This document shows, one piece after another, positions 38,313 through 46,861 of a stretch of 64,000 nucleotides of DNA. A program made the position numbers and the translations under genes. How positions within the stretch are numbered: position 1 is the stretch's first letter; each line of letters opens with the position of its first letter. The DNA is from Carnobacterium divergens DSM 20623 (GTDB lineage Bacteria; Bacillota; Bacilli; Lactobacillales; Carnobacteriaceae). A model generated the notes under the pieces. It was not told the origin of the DNA, did no database searches, and worked only from the letters and a program-made list of their open reading frames with translations. The stretch covers positions 2,294,001 through 2,358,000 of the forward strand of contig NZ_JQLO01000001.1 in NCBI RefSeq assembly GCF_000744255.1. The letters run 5' to 3'.

Positions 38313-39302
38313 ATGAAAAAAATTGTTAATCGACCAGAAAAAATGGTTACACAAATGTTAAATGGAATCGTTTACGCTCATGATGAAAAGCTTGAACGGA
38401 TAAAAGGAACAGGTGTAATTTATCGTAAAGCTATCTCTAAAGGTAAAGTTGCGGTTGTAAGCGGTGGAGGAAGTGGTCATGAACCCGCTCATACAGGATT
38501 TGTTGGAAAAGGTATGCTTGCAGCGGCTATTTGTGGTCCGATTTTTGTTCCACCAACACCGGAAGAAGTTTTTCAAGGAATTGCCATTTCGGATCAAGGT
38601 TTTGGTGTTTTACTAGTGATAAAAAACTTTGAAAAAGACGTTGAAAGTTTTTTGGAAGGACGCCGTTTAGCCCTAGATAAGGGACATCAAGTTGCCTATG
38701 TCATTGTGAATGATGATTGTTCATTAGAAGAAAATAGTTTTCAAAAAAGACGCCGTGGGGTTGCTGGAACAGTATTCGTGCATAAAATTTTAGCTGCAGC
38801 AGCAGAAAACGGTAGCACTCTAGATGAATTAGCAGAATTAGGGAAAAAGGTGGTTCGAGCTAGTAATACATTAGGGCTAGCTTTATCACCAGCTGTGGTA
38901 TCAGAAGAACATCAAGCTCAATTTCATTTGGCAGAAGATGAATTGTCCTTTGGCGTTGGAATCCACGGAGAGCCGGGATATCGTATTGAAAAACTACATT
39001 CCTCTGAACGCTTAGCCATTGAACTGGTAAATAAATTAAAAAATCATTACCAATTAGCAAAAGGAGATCAGTTTGCGTTGATGGTTAATGGATTAGGCGG
39101 AACGCCTTTAATGGAGCTCTATATTTTTACGAATGATGTCCGACGTCTATTGGAATTAGAAGGAATTAAGGTTGTTTTCAAAAAAGTTGGAAATTATATG
39201 ACCTCTTATGACATGAAAGGGTTGTCGTTAACCTTTTTGAAGATAGAGGAAGAGCATTGGTTAGATTGGTTGAATGAACCCGTTGAGGTTTATGGATGGT
39301 AA
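38313..39302 (+). CDS. dhaQ: DhaQ, DhaK-like co-activator of DhaS
   Basis: 329-residue paralogue of DhaK. It keeps His56 (GGGSGHEPAH) and His218 (GVGIHGEPG), so it should still bind dihydroxyacetone. However, the catalytic loop NYSGD of DhaK reads NFEKD here, and the DDDIAVEDSTYTAGKRG loop is replaced by NDDCSLEENSFQKRRRG. This is the pattern of L. lactis DhaQ, which binds dihydroxyacetone and then activates DhaS instead of acting as a kinase. dhaS is 1 kb downstream on the other strand. A second true DhaK is possible but less likely, because no second dhaL or dhaM is present. Confidence 0.85.
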   Translation: MKKIVNRPEKMVTQMLNGIVYAHDEKLERIKGTGVIYRKAISKGKVAVVSGGGSGHEPAHTGFVGKGMLAAAICGPIFVPPTPEEVFQGIAISDQGFGVLLVIKNFEKDVESFLEGRRLALDKGHQVAYVIVNDDCSLEENSFQKRRRGVAGTVFVHKILAAAAENGSTLDELAELGKKVVRASNTLGLALSPAVVSEEHQAQFHLAEDELSFGVGIHGEPGYRIEKLHSSERLAIELVNKLKNHYQLAKGDQFALMVNGLGGTPLMELYIFTNDVRRLLELEGIKVVFKKVGNYMTSYDMKGLSLTFLKIEEEHWLDWLNEPVEVYGW

Positions 39303-39305
39303 ACA

Positions 39306-39354
39306 AAAAAACAGGTAAAAAAACTCGATTTTAGAGTTTTTTACCTGTTTTTTA
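39306..39354. terminator. Bidirectional terminator between dhaQ and the acylase gene
   Basis: AAAAAACAGGTAAAAAACTC / GAGTTTTTTACCTGTTTTTT, a nearly perfect long stem shared by convergent genes. Confidence 0.92.
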
Positions 39355-40338
39355 ATTTAGGTGATGAATGTCTTGCTCCATTGGAAGTGGGTATTTTTTT
39401 AATTTGCCATCAGTTAAATCTTCATTGAATAAGTTGACCTTATTAATACGACGATTATCATAAGAAGCAAAATAATAATTAGAAGAATCGGTAGACATTG
39501 AGCTTGTGTAGACCGTGTAGTCACTATTACCTTGCTCGTTTAAGACGATTCCTTTTGGAATATCAACTGAAGCTAAGATATGAAAGCTTGTTGTAACACC
39601 TTCAAGTTCAGTAGTAGCTTTCTTTGCATATTCTTTTAGATAGGCTACCCGAACAAAACGAGCAGGTGGAGTATAATCGCCTGGCATACCAACTGTACCA
39701 CTTCCTTGACCAAATGGTTTGAATGTTTTACCATTCAATTCAACTGATTTTAATTGATTCGGATTGATGCCAATGTAGTTTCTAAGGTTGGTTTCATGCC
39801 ACTGATAATTTGGACTGTTTGTCATGACCCCTATTGAATCTTTATGGAGAGTCAATTGATTTTGATCAGGCTCAATAATTAATGTTTTGCCACTTTTATC
39901 TGTAAAAATAAAATGTAACGGTGGGACGATAGGAAGAATGTCGTTGATTTCATTGATTAAATCAATTGAAGGAAGAATCATCTCAACTTCTTCAATATTT
40001 TTTGCCTGCCCTAGCATGTAGGAGATAAACTGAAGAGGATTAATACTCGTTTTTGTTGATTGTTTTTGATAGGTAGCAAATCCAGGATAATACAAGGTGG
40101 CTCCAGCTAAGCCGTGTTCATTTACGCCATCATAAAAGGCAGGAGAAGACGTGGTTAAATTAGCCATACCTAGAAAGCGGTGTTGAACCACTTGTTGTTC
40201 GTTTTGATTATAGTTTAGTTTGAAGCCTTTTGGTACAACGACAACGCCACTATCAACATAAGTTGCAAAATCCATCGTACGAGAGAGCAATTGTGTACCA
40301 TTTAATGTTTTAAGTGTAAAGCTGCTGCATCCAATCAT
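39352..40338 (-). CDS. Penicillin V acylase-type choloylglycine hydrolase
   Basis: 328-residue N-terminal-nucleophile amidohydrolase. It begins MIG-CSSFTLKT, like the Bacillus sphaericus penicillin V acylase precursor (MLG-CSS...), so three residues are expected to be removed to free catalytic Cys4. Conserved family features are LSRTMDFA, YDGVNEHGLAGATLYYPGFA, VMTNSPNYQWHETNLRNY with the active-site Asn, and ARFVRVAYLK with the catalytic Arg. No signal peptide, so it is cytoplasmic. Substrates in the family are penicillin V, bile salts or N-acyl homoserine lactones. It sits between dhaQ and dhaS, and 26 nt separate it from dhaS, with which it may be co-transcribed. Confidence 0.9.
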   Translation of the reverse strand: MIGCSSFTLKTLNGTQLLSRTMDFATYVDSGVVVVPKGFKLNYNQNEQQVVQHRFLGMANLTTSSPAFYDGVNEHGLAGATLYYPGFATYQKQSTKTSINPLQFISYMLGQAKNIEEVEMILPSIDLINEINDILPIVPPLHFIFTDKSGKTLIIEPDQNQLTLHKDSIGVMTNSPNYQWHETNLRNYIGINPNQLKSVELNGKTFKPFGQGSGTVGMPGDYTPPARFVRVAYLKEYAKKATTELEGVTTSFHILASVDIPKGIVLNEQGNSDYTVYTSSMSTDSSNYYFASYDNRRINKVNLFNEDLTDGKLKKYPLPMEQDIHHLN

Positions 40339-40364
40339 ATCTATTCCTTCTTTCTATTTAGTGA

Positions 40365-40943
40365 TTATTTATTTTTTTGCTCACTATACCGTTTTAATGT
40401 TGATAGAAAAGAATCCTCCACAATTAGTTGAATGTTTTCAGAAAGTTCTAGCGGAGGAATAGTGCAACCGTGCATCAACCAATCTTTAGCAGTTCCTACA
40501 AAGGCATGACTGTAAAAAGCATTAAAAAAAGCTAATGTCTCTTCAGGCAACTCAATGTTTTGTTGTGTCATCATATCGGTAATGATCTTAAGTAGTAAGT
40601 TTTGTGTATGGTCAAAAAAATACCGGTCGAAAGAGTTTTGTTCGGTAATGGCTAAGGCATTATTGTAAAAGGTTTTATTTTCAGCTAAGTATTCAAAAAG
40701 TCTCGTAATGACCTTTGTCCAATGCTCATAATCTAAATAATCCTCAATATTTTCACTAGCTTCTTGATTGTAAATCCAAGCAAGCAATTCATACTTATCT
40801 TGAAAATGATAATAGAAAGTCTGGCGTCTAATATCACAATGAGTCATAATATCCCGAATTGAAATTTTTTGAAAAGGTATGGTTTCCATCAATTCTTTCA
40901 ATGAATGTGCAATTACTTTTTTGGTAATTAACGAATCGTGCAT
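40365..40943 (-). CDS. dhaS: DhaS, TetR-family activator of dihydroxyacetone kinase genes
   Basis: 192 residues. The N-terminal helix-turn-helix (about 8-55, SLITKKVIAHSLKELMETIP and IRDIMTHCDIRRQTFYYHFQ) is followed by a helical ligand/partner-binding domain. The sequence closely resembles L. lactis DhaS, and both its partner gene dhaQ and its operator (before dhaK) are present nearby. Known mechanism: DhaQ with bound dihydroxyacetone converts DhaS into an activator of dhaKLM. Confidence 0.9.
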   Translation of the reverse strand: MHDSLITKKVIAHSLKELMETIPFQKISIRDIMTHCDIRRQTFYYHFQDKYELLAWIYNQEASENIEDYLDYEHWTKVITRLFEYLAENKTFYNNALAITEQNSFDRYFFDHTQNLLLKIITDMMTQQNIELPEETLAFFNAFYSHAFVGTAKDWLMHGCTIPPLELSENIQLIVEDSFLSTLKRYSEQKNK

Positions 40944-40976
40944 GGAATCCCCCGTCCCTTGTAATAGTTAACTTCA

Positions 40977-40990
40977 TTATAACGCTTTCG
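40977..40990. promoter_or_regulatory. cre-like site at the dhaS promoter
   Basis: On the minus strand CGAAAGCGTTATAA fits the cre consensus at 12 of 14 positions and overlaps a -10 TATAAT (40976-40981). It suggests CcpA also limits the activator gene. Confidence 0.5.
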
Positions 40991-41054
40991 AGAAAAAACT
41001 GCATCCAGAAGGTAGTCAAATTTAGCAAAATTTAAAAGTATTCAAAAAAAGAAA

Positions 41055-41092
41055 GAAAAACGCTTGCATAATAAAAAGAAAAGGGTTACAAT
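41055..41092 (+). promoter_or_regulatory. treB promoter with cre-like site
   Basis: -35 TTGCAT (41064-41069), 17-bp spacer, -10 TACAAT (41087-41092). GAAAAACGCTTGCA (41055-41068) fits the cre consensus at 11 of 14 positions and covers the -35. Confidence 0.75.
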
Positions 41093-41106
41093 TCAACTAT
41101 AAAAAT

Positions 41107-41124
41107 AACTTGTATATACAAGTT
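41107..41124. promoter_or_regulatory. TreR operator
   Basis: Perfect 18-bp palindrome AACTTGTATATACAAGTT just downstream of the -10, containing the TTGTATATACAA box bound by TreR of B. subtilis. Bound repressor would block initiation. Confidence 0.92.
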
Positions 41125-41149
41125 AAAAAGATTTTAAGGAGGAGAAAAG

Positions 41150-42607
41150 ATGGCAGATTACAAAAAAGATGCCCAGTTGTTGTTAGAAGATATTGGCGGA
41201 AAAGAAAATATTTCAGCAGTCACTCATTGTGCAACTAGAATGCGTTTTGTATTAGTAGACCCCGCACTTGCAGATAAAGAGAAAATTGAAAAAATCGCAA
41301 CCGTTAAAGGAACCTTTACTCAAGCTGGTCAATTCCAAGTAATAATTGGGAATGATGTTCCAACATTTTATAATGAATTTGTTAAATTATCCGGAAATGA
41401 AGGCGTTTCAAAAGATCAAGTTAAAAGTGCAGCTAAGCAAAATATGAACCTTATCCAACGAGCAATGGCGGTATTAGCTGAGGTATTTTCACCAATCATT
41501 CCAGCAATTATTGTAGGTGGTTTGATTTTAGGTTTTCGTAATGTGATTGGTGAAGTACCGATGGGCTTCTTAGATGGAAAAACAATTGTGGAGACTTCGG
41601 TCTTTTGGAATGGTGTGAATAGTTTCCTATGGTTGATTGGTGAAGCGATTTTCCATTTCCTACCAGTAGGAATTACGTGGAGCATTGCTAAAAAGATGGG
41701 AACCACTCAAATTCTTGGGATTGTATTAGGGATTACATTGGTTTCACCACAGCTATTAAATGCGTATGCAGTTGCAGAAACGGCTGCTAAAGATATTCCA
41801 TTCTGGGACTTCGGTTTTGCTCAAGTGAATATGATTGGCTATCAAGCACAAGTTATTCCAGCAATGCTAGCTGGTTTTATGTTAGCGTATCTTGAAATAT
41901 GGTTACGTAAATTTATTCCACAAGCAGTTTCGATGATTTTTGTTCCATTCTTTTCACTTGTTCCAACGGTACTAATGGCTCATCTTGTACTAGGTCCAAT
42001 CGGTTGGAAAATTGGTAGCTTTGTTTCAATGATTGTAAACACTGGTTTAGCAAGTAGTTTTAACTGGTTGTTCGGTGCATTATTTGGTTTCTTGTATGCC
42101 CCACTTGTTATTACAGGCTTACATCATATGACGAATGCGATTGATTTGCAGTTGGTAGCTGATTTTGGCGGAACAAACCTTTGGCCAATGATTGCACTTT
42201 CAAATATTGCACAAGGTTCTGCTGTACTGGCAATTATTTTCTTACACCGTGGCAATAAAGAAGAAGAACAAATCTCGATTCCAGCAGCAATTTCATGTTA
42301 TCTAGGTGTAACAGAACCCGCTATTTTTGGGATCAATTTAAAATACGTGTATCCGTTTATCGCAGCAATGATTGGTTCAGGTGTGGCCGGATTGATTTCG
42401 ACATTGTTTAATGTAACGGCGTTGTCAATCGGCGTTGGTGGTTTACCGGGTATCTTATCTATTCAACCGCCGTATTATCTAATTTTTGCCATTTGTATGT
42501 TGATTGCAATCGTAGTACCATTTGGATTGACCGTTGCTTTTCGTAAGTATGGAGTTTTTAACAAATTAGATCCAATCGATGAAAAAACGGGTAAAATTGT
42601 AGCGTAG
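41150..42607 (+). CDS. treB: PTS trehalose-specific EIIBC component
   Basis: 485 residues. The N-terminal EIIB domain (about 1-90) has the phosphorylated Cys in ENISAVTHCATRMRFVL. The EIIC domain has about ten transmembrane segments (PIIPAIIVGGLILGFRNVIG, GVTEPAIFGINLKYVYPFIA). Imports trehalose as trehalose-6-phosphate. There is no EIIA domain, so EIIA-Glc must be borrowed from another system. It forms an operon with treC. Confidence 0.95.
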   Translation: MADYKKDAQLLLEDIGGKENISAVTHCATRMRFVLVDPALADKEKIEKIATVKGTFTQAGQFQVIIGNDVPTFYNEFVKLSGNEGVSKDQVKSAAKQNMNLIQRAMAVLAEVFSPIIPAIIVGGLILGFRNVIGEVPMGFLDGKTIVETSVFWNGVNSFLWLIGEAIFHFLPVGITWSIAKKMGTTQILGIVLGITLVSPQLLNAYAVAETAAKDIPFWDFGFAQVNMIGYQAQVIPAMLAGFMLAYLEIWLRKFIPQAVSMIFVPFFSLVPTVLMAHLVLGPIGWKIGSFVSMIVNTGLASSFNWLFGALFGFLYAPLVITGLHHMTNAIDLQLVADFGGTNLWPMIALSNIAQGSAVLAIIFLHRGNKEEEQISIPAAISCYLGVTEPAIFGINLKYVYPFIAAMIGSGVAGLISTLFNVTALSIGVGGLPGILSIQPPYYLIFAICMLIAIVVPFGLTVAFRKYGVFNKLDPIDEKTGKIVA

Positions 42608-42637
42608 AAATAAACTGTTTTAGAAATGGAGTTTAGT

Positions 42638-44308
42638 ATGAGTAATTTTCATGAAAAAGTAATTTATCAAATTTATCCAAAATCGTTTAAAGATTCAAAT
42701 GGAGATGGCGTCGGAGATCTAAGAGGAGTGATTGAAAAAATTCCTTATTTATCTGATTTAGGAGTGGATATGATCTGGTTAAATCCATTCTTTTGCTCAC
42801 CGCAAAATGACAATGGCTATGATATTTCAAATTATCTGGCGATTGATCCTTTATTTGGAACAATGGCTGATTTTGAAGAACTCGTTAGAGAAACGCAAAA
42901 ATTAGGGATTGAAATTATGCTAGACATGGTTTTAAACCATACCTCGGTTGAACACGAGTGGTTCCAGAAGGCGTTAGCGGGAGATAAAAAGTATCAGGAT
43001 TACTATTATATTCGTGAACCTAAAGCTGATGGAAGCTTGCCAACCAATTGGGAGTCAAAATTTGGCGGACCGAGCTGGACTCCTTTTGGTGAGACAGGAA
43101 AGTACTTCTTGAATTTATACGATCGAACACAGGCTGATTTAAATTGGCACAATCCGACAGTTCGTGAAGAACTGTTTGCTGTAGTGAATTTTTGGCTTGA
43201 AAAAGGCGTGAAAGGTTTCCGTTTTGACGTAATGAATGTGATTGGCAAACCGTTAGAACTAGTTGATGATTTGACAGGAAATGGCAAATCACTTTATACA
43301 GATCAGCCAATTGTTCATGAGTATTTAATGGAGCTAAATAAGGCCAGTTTTGGTAAAGAAGAGGATAGCGTAACTGTTGGTGAAATGTCTTCGACAACGA
43401 TTGACAATTGTGTGATGTACTCAAATCCAGATAGAAATGAATTGTCGATGGCATTTAGCTTTCACCATTTAAAAGTAGATTATCTAGATGGTGAAAAGTG
43501 GTCATTAATGCCTTTTGATTTTATGGAATTGAAAACCATTTTGAATGATTGGCAAGAAGGAATGTCAGAGGGAAATGGCTGGAATGCATTGTTTTGGAAC
43601 AATCACGATCAACCAAGAGCCTTGAGTCGTTTTGGTGATCCTATTCATTATCGTTTTGAAACAGCTACAATGTTAGCTCAAACCATTCACTTATTGCGTG
43701 GAACTCCTTATATTTACCAAGGGGAAGAAATCGGAATGTTGAATCCCGATTTTGCAGATATTAAGGACTATGTTGATATTGAAACCCATAATGCATACAA
43801 AGAATTACAGGAAAAAGGCTTATCTGAGGCAGAAATTATGGCTATTATCCAAGAGAAATCTAGAGATACGAGCCGTACGCCAATGCAATGGGACTCCACT
43901 GAAAATGCAGGATTTAGTACTGGAGAACCTTGGTTAAAAGTAGCAGATAATTATTCACTGATTAATGTGAAAAAAGAACGCGAAGAAGGCCAAATTTTCA
44001 ATTATTATCAAAGCTTGATTCAATTGCGTAAAGAGATGAAGGTTATTTCAGAAGGAGCTTACCGAAGCTTGTTAATGGAGCATCCAAGTGTTTATGGCTA
44101 TGTCCGAGAATTGGATTCTGAACAAGTTCTTGTATTGAATAATTTTTATGGCGAGTCAACTTCGGTAGATATCCCAATGGAATTTATCGATCAAGAGAGT
44201 CGTTACTTGATTGGAAATGGGAAGAAACGGAAGTTAACAAGTAAGATTCATTTGGAACCTTATGAAACGATTGCGTTTTATATAGAGAAACAACATAATA
44301 ACTATTAA
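42638..44308 (+). CDS. treC: Trehalose-6-phosphate hydrolase
   Basis: GH13 enzyme cleaving trehalose-6-phosphate into glucose and glucose-6-phosphate. The 556 residues begin MSNFHEKVIYQIYPKSFKDS. The catalytic nucleophile region is GFRFDVMNVIGKP, the acid/base region TVGEMSSTT, and the third carboxylate is in WNNHDQPRALSRFGD. The start is the ATG at 42638 with GGAG 6 nt upstream. treA is the Bacillus symbol. Confidence 0.95.
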   Translation: MSNFHEKVIYQIYPKSFKDSNGDGVGDLRGVIEKIPYLSDLGVDMIWLNPFFCSPQNDNGYDISNYLAIDPLFGTMADFEELVRETQKLGIEIMLDMVLNHTSVEHEWFQKALAGDKKYQDYYYIREPKADGSLPTNWESKFGGPSWTPFGETGKYFLNLYDRTQADLNWHNPTVREELFAVVNFWLEKGVKGFRFDVMNVIGKPLELVDDLTGNGKSLYTDQPIVHEYLMELNKASFGKEEDSVTVGEMSSTTIDNCVMYSNPDRNELSMAFSFHHLKVDYLDGEKWSLMPFDFMELKTILNDWQEGMSEGNGWNALFWNNHDQPRALSRFGDPIHYRFETATMLAQTIHLLRGTPYIYQGEEIGMLNPDFADIKDYVDIETHNAYKELQEKGLSEAEIMAIIQEKSRDTSRTPMQWDSTENAGFSTGEPWLKVADNYSLINVKKEREEGQIFNYYQSLIQLRKEMKVISEGAYRSLLMEHPSVYGYVRELDSEQVLVLNNFYGESTSVDIPMEFIDQESRYLIGNGKKRKLTSKIHLEPYETIAFYIEKQHNNY

Positions 44309-44361
44309 AAATAGCACCTATTCTTCAATATCTATAATGAGGGAGAACGGGTGCTATTTTT
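44309..44361 (+). terminator. treBC terminator
   Basis: AAAAATAGCACC / GGTGCTATTTTT around a loop of about 28 nt. Confidence 0.85.
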
Positions 44362-44466
44362 GATTAGGTAGTAATTTATTTTATCGCAAAAAAACTGGAA
44401 AAAATAAATAACTCGATAAACTAATTTTCATGTTAGAGTGAATTATATTATTTAGGAGGTTTACTT

Positions 44467-45309
44467 ATGAAAAAATACTTTGCATTATTATTTTTCTGCG
44501 TCATATCTATTTTATTTACACCACAGGAAGTACAAGCACAAAACGAAAACAATTTAATTGAAGTTACGATTAATCACTATGTGAATCCATACCAAGATAC
44601 CGATGTATTATTTAAAAAAGAAATAATTTATTTGAATGAAGGAAGTATTTTTGATCCCAAACAGTACTATTTAGATTTTAGTTATACTGAGTGGGATTCT
44701 AACTATTCTTATAATGATTTAGATAACGAATTGCCCTTTGAAGTACACAAAGAAGATTCACATTTAGAAATTAATTATTATTATCTTGCCGAAATTGAAA
44801 GTACAGATTTAATAGAAATTACAATGAACCACTATGTAGACCCGTATCAAGATTTTAATGTTTTATACAAAAAAGAAATATTGTATTTACCTAAAAATAG
44901 TATTTTTGATCCCAAACAGTATTATCTAGATTTTAGTTATACAGAATGGAATCCAGAATATTCTTATAATGATTTAAAAAATCAATCACCGTTTGAGCTT
45001 TACCAAGGAGACTCAGGATTAGAAATTAATTATTATTATCTTGCTGAAATTGAAATTAATAAACTAGTAAAGATTACAATAAATCATTTAGTAGATCCGT
45101 ATCAAGACTTTGATAGATTATATAAAAAGGAAATATATTATCTTCCAGAAGGGAGTATTTTTGATCCTGCTAACTATTTTTTAGATTTTAGCTACACAGA
45201 ATGGGATTCAGAGTATTCATATAACAATTTAGAAAATCAAAATGTGTTTAAGATAACTCAAAGCGATTCGGGTTTAGAAGTCAACTATTATTATCGTGCT
45301 GAAATTTGA
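44467..45309 (+). CDS. Secreted three-repeat protein of unknown function
   Basis: 280 residues: signal peptide (1-25, ending VQAQ) and then three tandem repeats of 85, 85 and 82 residues (29-113, 114-198, 199-280) that fill the entire mature protein. Each repeat contains NHYVDPYQD, LYKKEI-YLP-GSIFDP, YYLDFSYTEW, YSYNDL and ends LEINYYYLAEI. The pattern loosely resembles MucBP or internalin B-repeat modules, but I do not recognise the family. The mature part is acidic and very rich in Tyr and Asp, with no LPXTG motif or membrane anchor, so it is probably released. AGGAGG precedes the ATG. It lies inside the tre locus, between treC and treR. Confidence 0.8.
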   Translation: MKKYFALLFFCVISILFTPQEVQAQNENNLIEVTINHYVNPYQDTDVLFKKEIIYLNEGSIFDPKQYYLDFSYTEWDSNYSYNDLDNELPFEVHKEDSHLEINYYYLAEIESTDLIEITMNHYVDPYQDFNVLYKKEILYLPKNSIFDPKQYYLDFSYTEWNPEYSYNDLKNQSPFELYQGDSGLEINYYYLAEIEINKLVKITINHLVDPYQDFDRLYKKEIYYLPEGSIFDPANYFLDFSYTEWDSEYSYNNLENQNVFKITQSDSGLEVNYYYRAEI

Positions 45310-45340
45310 TAGTAGCTTTATTTTAAAAATAATGATAGTA

Positions 45341-45370
45341 AAAAAACTATTTCCTGGGAAATAGTTTTTT
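45341..45370. terminator. Bidirectional terminator containing a Noc-site-like palindrome
   Basis: Perfect 14-bp arms AAAAAACTATTTCC / GGAAATAGTTTTTT separated by TG, between convergent genes. Its centre ATTTCCTGGGAAAT (45349-45362) differs by one base from the B. subtilis Noc-binding sequence ATTTCCCGGGAAAT. Confidence 0.88.
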
Positions 45371-45388
45371 CTATTATTTTTATGAAGA

Positions 45389-46105
45389 TTACATCGGGCT
45401 TCTCCGTCTCGCAAATTCAACAAAACGAAAACGATCCAGTCGATGTCGAGACTCTGTATGTTGGAATAGCGTTGTGTCTTCTAAATAAACATCGCTACGA
45501 ACGACGACAACATGAGTATCTCCATTTAAGTCCATTAATTCGTGGTCTTTTTTTGTTGCCGGATCAACGGTAATTTCTTTTTGAGCAAAGCTGATTGTTA
45601 ATCCCAAGGTATGTTCAATATAATCGTAAATCGAATTTTGAGCAGCCTCTGCTGGCAATTCTGGGATAATTGAAGTAAGCAAATAATCTTTGTCTAAAAT
45701 TACCACTTCTTGATTAAATTTACGTTGACGTTCGACATAAATAATTTCTGTCTCTTGAGAGATTTTTAAGTGGTTCGCTAACTTTTTTGAGATTTTTTCG
45801 ATACAATTTTTAGTCACAATGGTCTCACTTTTCAAATTTTGTGAATCATGGAGCTCTTTAAAGCTTGTTAAACCAGAAACCGGAAAATCAAAACGATTGA
45901 CGTTTAAAACAATGGAGCCTTTGCCTTGTTTTTTTTGAATATAGCCATTTTCCAGTAGTAGTACTAGGGCTTTTCGAATGGTTTCTCGTGAGACATGATA
46001 GACTTTTGCTAAATCATTTTCGCTTGGAAGCAGGGTGCCTGCGTGGTACGTTTGATTTAGGATGGCTTTTTCTAAGTCTAAATAAATTTCGTAAAATTTA
46101 TTCAT
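45389..46105 (-). CDS. treR: Trehalose operon repressor TreR (GntR family)
   Basis: 238 residues. GntR winged helix (about 1-70, SENDLAKVYHVSRETIRKALVLL) and a UTRA effector domain (about 90-235) that binds trehalose-6-phosphate in homologues. It represses treBC through the palindrome at 41107-41124. The start is the ATG at 46105 with GAGG 8 nt upstream. It is separated from treC by the three-repeat protein gene, an unusual insertion. Confidence 0.92.
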   Translation of the reverse strand: MNKFYEIYLDLEKAILNQTYHAGTLLPSENDLAKVYHVSRETIRKALVLLLENGYIQKKQGKGSIVLNVNRFDFPVSGLTSFKELHDSQNLKSETIVTKNCIEKISKKLANHLKISQETEIIYVERQRKFNQEVVILDKDYLLTSIIPELPAEAAQNSIYDYIEHTLGLTISFAQKEITVDPATKKDHELMDLNGDTHVVVVRSDVYLEDTTLFQHTESRHRLDRFRFVEFARRRSPM

Positions 46106-46305
46106 AGTTAATCCTCGCATTCTTAGATAGTTTCAATTGTATTTGTTTAGTTATTTCTACATTTCTATTTTAGCACATGGCGACGAAAAGAGAGAATGAA
46201 AGTAGTATTTTTTATTGTTGAAAGGCGGTTTGACAAAGAAAATGAATAGGGGTATATTTTAGCAAGTAGGTATGTGAAGTATTTAATAAAGGATGGGGAA
46301 CGAAA

Positions 46306-46803
46306 CTGTTTGAATTAAGTAAGTTTAAAATCGGTTTGAGAACAATTAAAACAGGAATCAGTGTTTTTTTATGTATGCTGATTTTCACCATTTTTGATCG
46401 AGGAACACCAATAGTTGCCACGTTAACGGCTGTTTTTGCACTTAGAGAAGATATGGAAAATACACGAAAATTCGGTCGTCACCGGATTGTTGGAAATACA
46501 TTTGGAGCAATTTTTGCGGTAATTGTTATTTTATTATATGAAGTGATTGGAAATGTTGTCATCGTTCAGCTTGTTTGTATCCCACTTTTGATGATGGTGA
46601 TGATTACGTGCTGTTCAGCTACTGGACATCGTGAAGGTGTAGTAGGAGCTTGCGGAACTTTTTTAACGATCATCTTTATGATTCCTGAGAATGAGTCCTT
46701 TGGATATGCGATGGAACGTGTTTTGGATACTTTTATTGGCACTGGTATTGCATTAGGGGTCAATCATTGGATTCGACCACGTAAAATCAAAAAAAGTGAT
46801 TGA
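46306..46803 (+). CDS. Aromatic acid exporter family (FUSC-like) membrane protein, probable CTG start
   Basis: 165-residue membrane protein of the ArAE_1 type with about four transmembrane segments, starting LFELSKFKIGLRTIKTGISVF. The family is expected to begin with this segment, yet the frame has no ATG, GTG or TTG before TTG at 46336, which would cut it off. CTG at 46306 is preceded by GGATGGGGAA, an acceptable ribosome binding site. Short relatives of larger FUSC proteins. The function is unproven: export of aromatic or phenolic acids by family naming. It is monocistronic, next to treR. Confidence 0.72.
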   Translation: MFELSKFKIGLRTIKTGISVFLCMLIFTIFDRGTPIVATLTAVFALREDMENTRKFGRHRIVGNTFGAIFAVIVILLYEVIGNVVIVQLVCIPLLMMVMITCCSATGHREGVVGACGTFLTIIFMIPENESFGYAMERVLDTFIGTGIALGVNHWIRPRKIKKSD

Positions 46804-46821
46804 AAAATTGCGGTTTTAGGA

Positions 46822-46850
46822 TTGACAAATGATGGATTTAACGTTATATT
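46822..46850 (+). promoter_or_regulatory. mnmE promoter
   Basis: -35 TTGACA (46822-46827), 17-bp spacer, -10 TATATT (46845-46850), about 170 nt before the start codon. This leaves a long leader. Confidence 0.82.
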
Positions 46851-46861
46851 CATAACAACTG

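Noticed and set aside
45382-45573. 63-codon plus-strand frame after the bidirectional terminator
   Set aside because: It runs antisense through the treR C-terminal region; treR is clearly the real gene.
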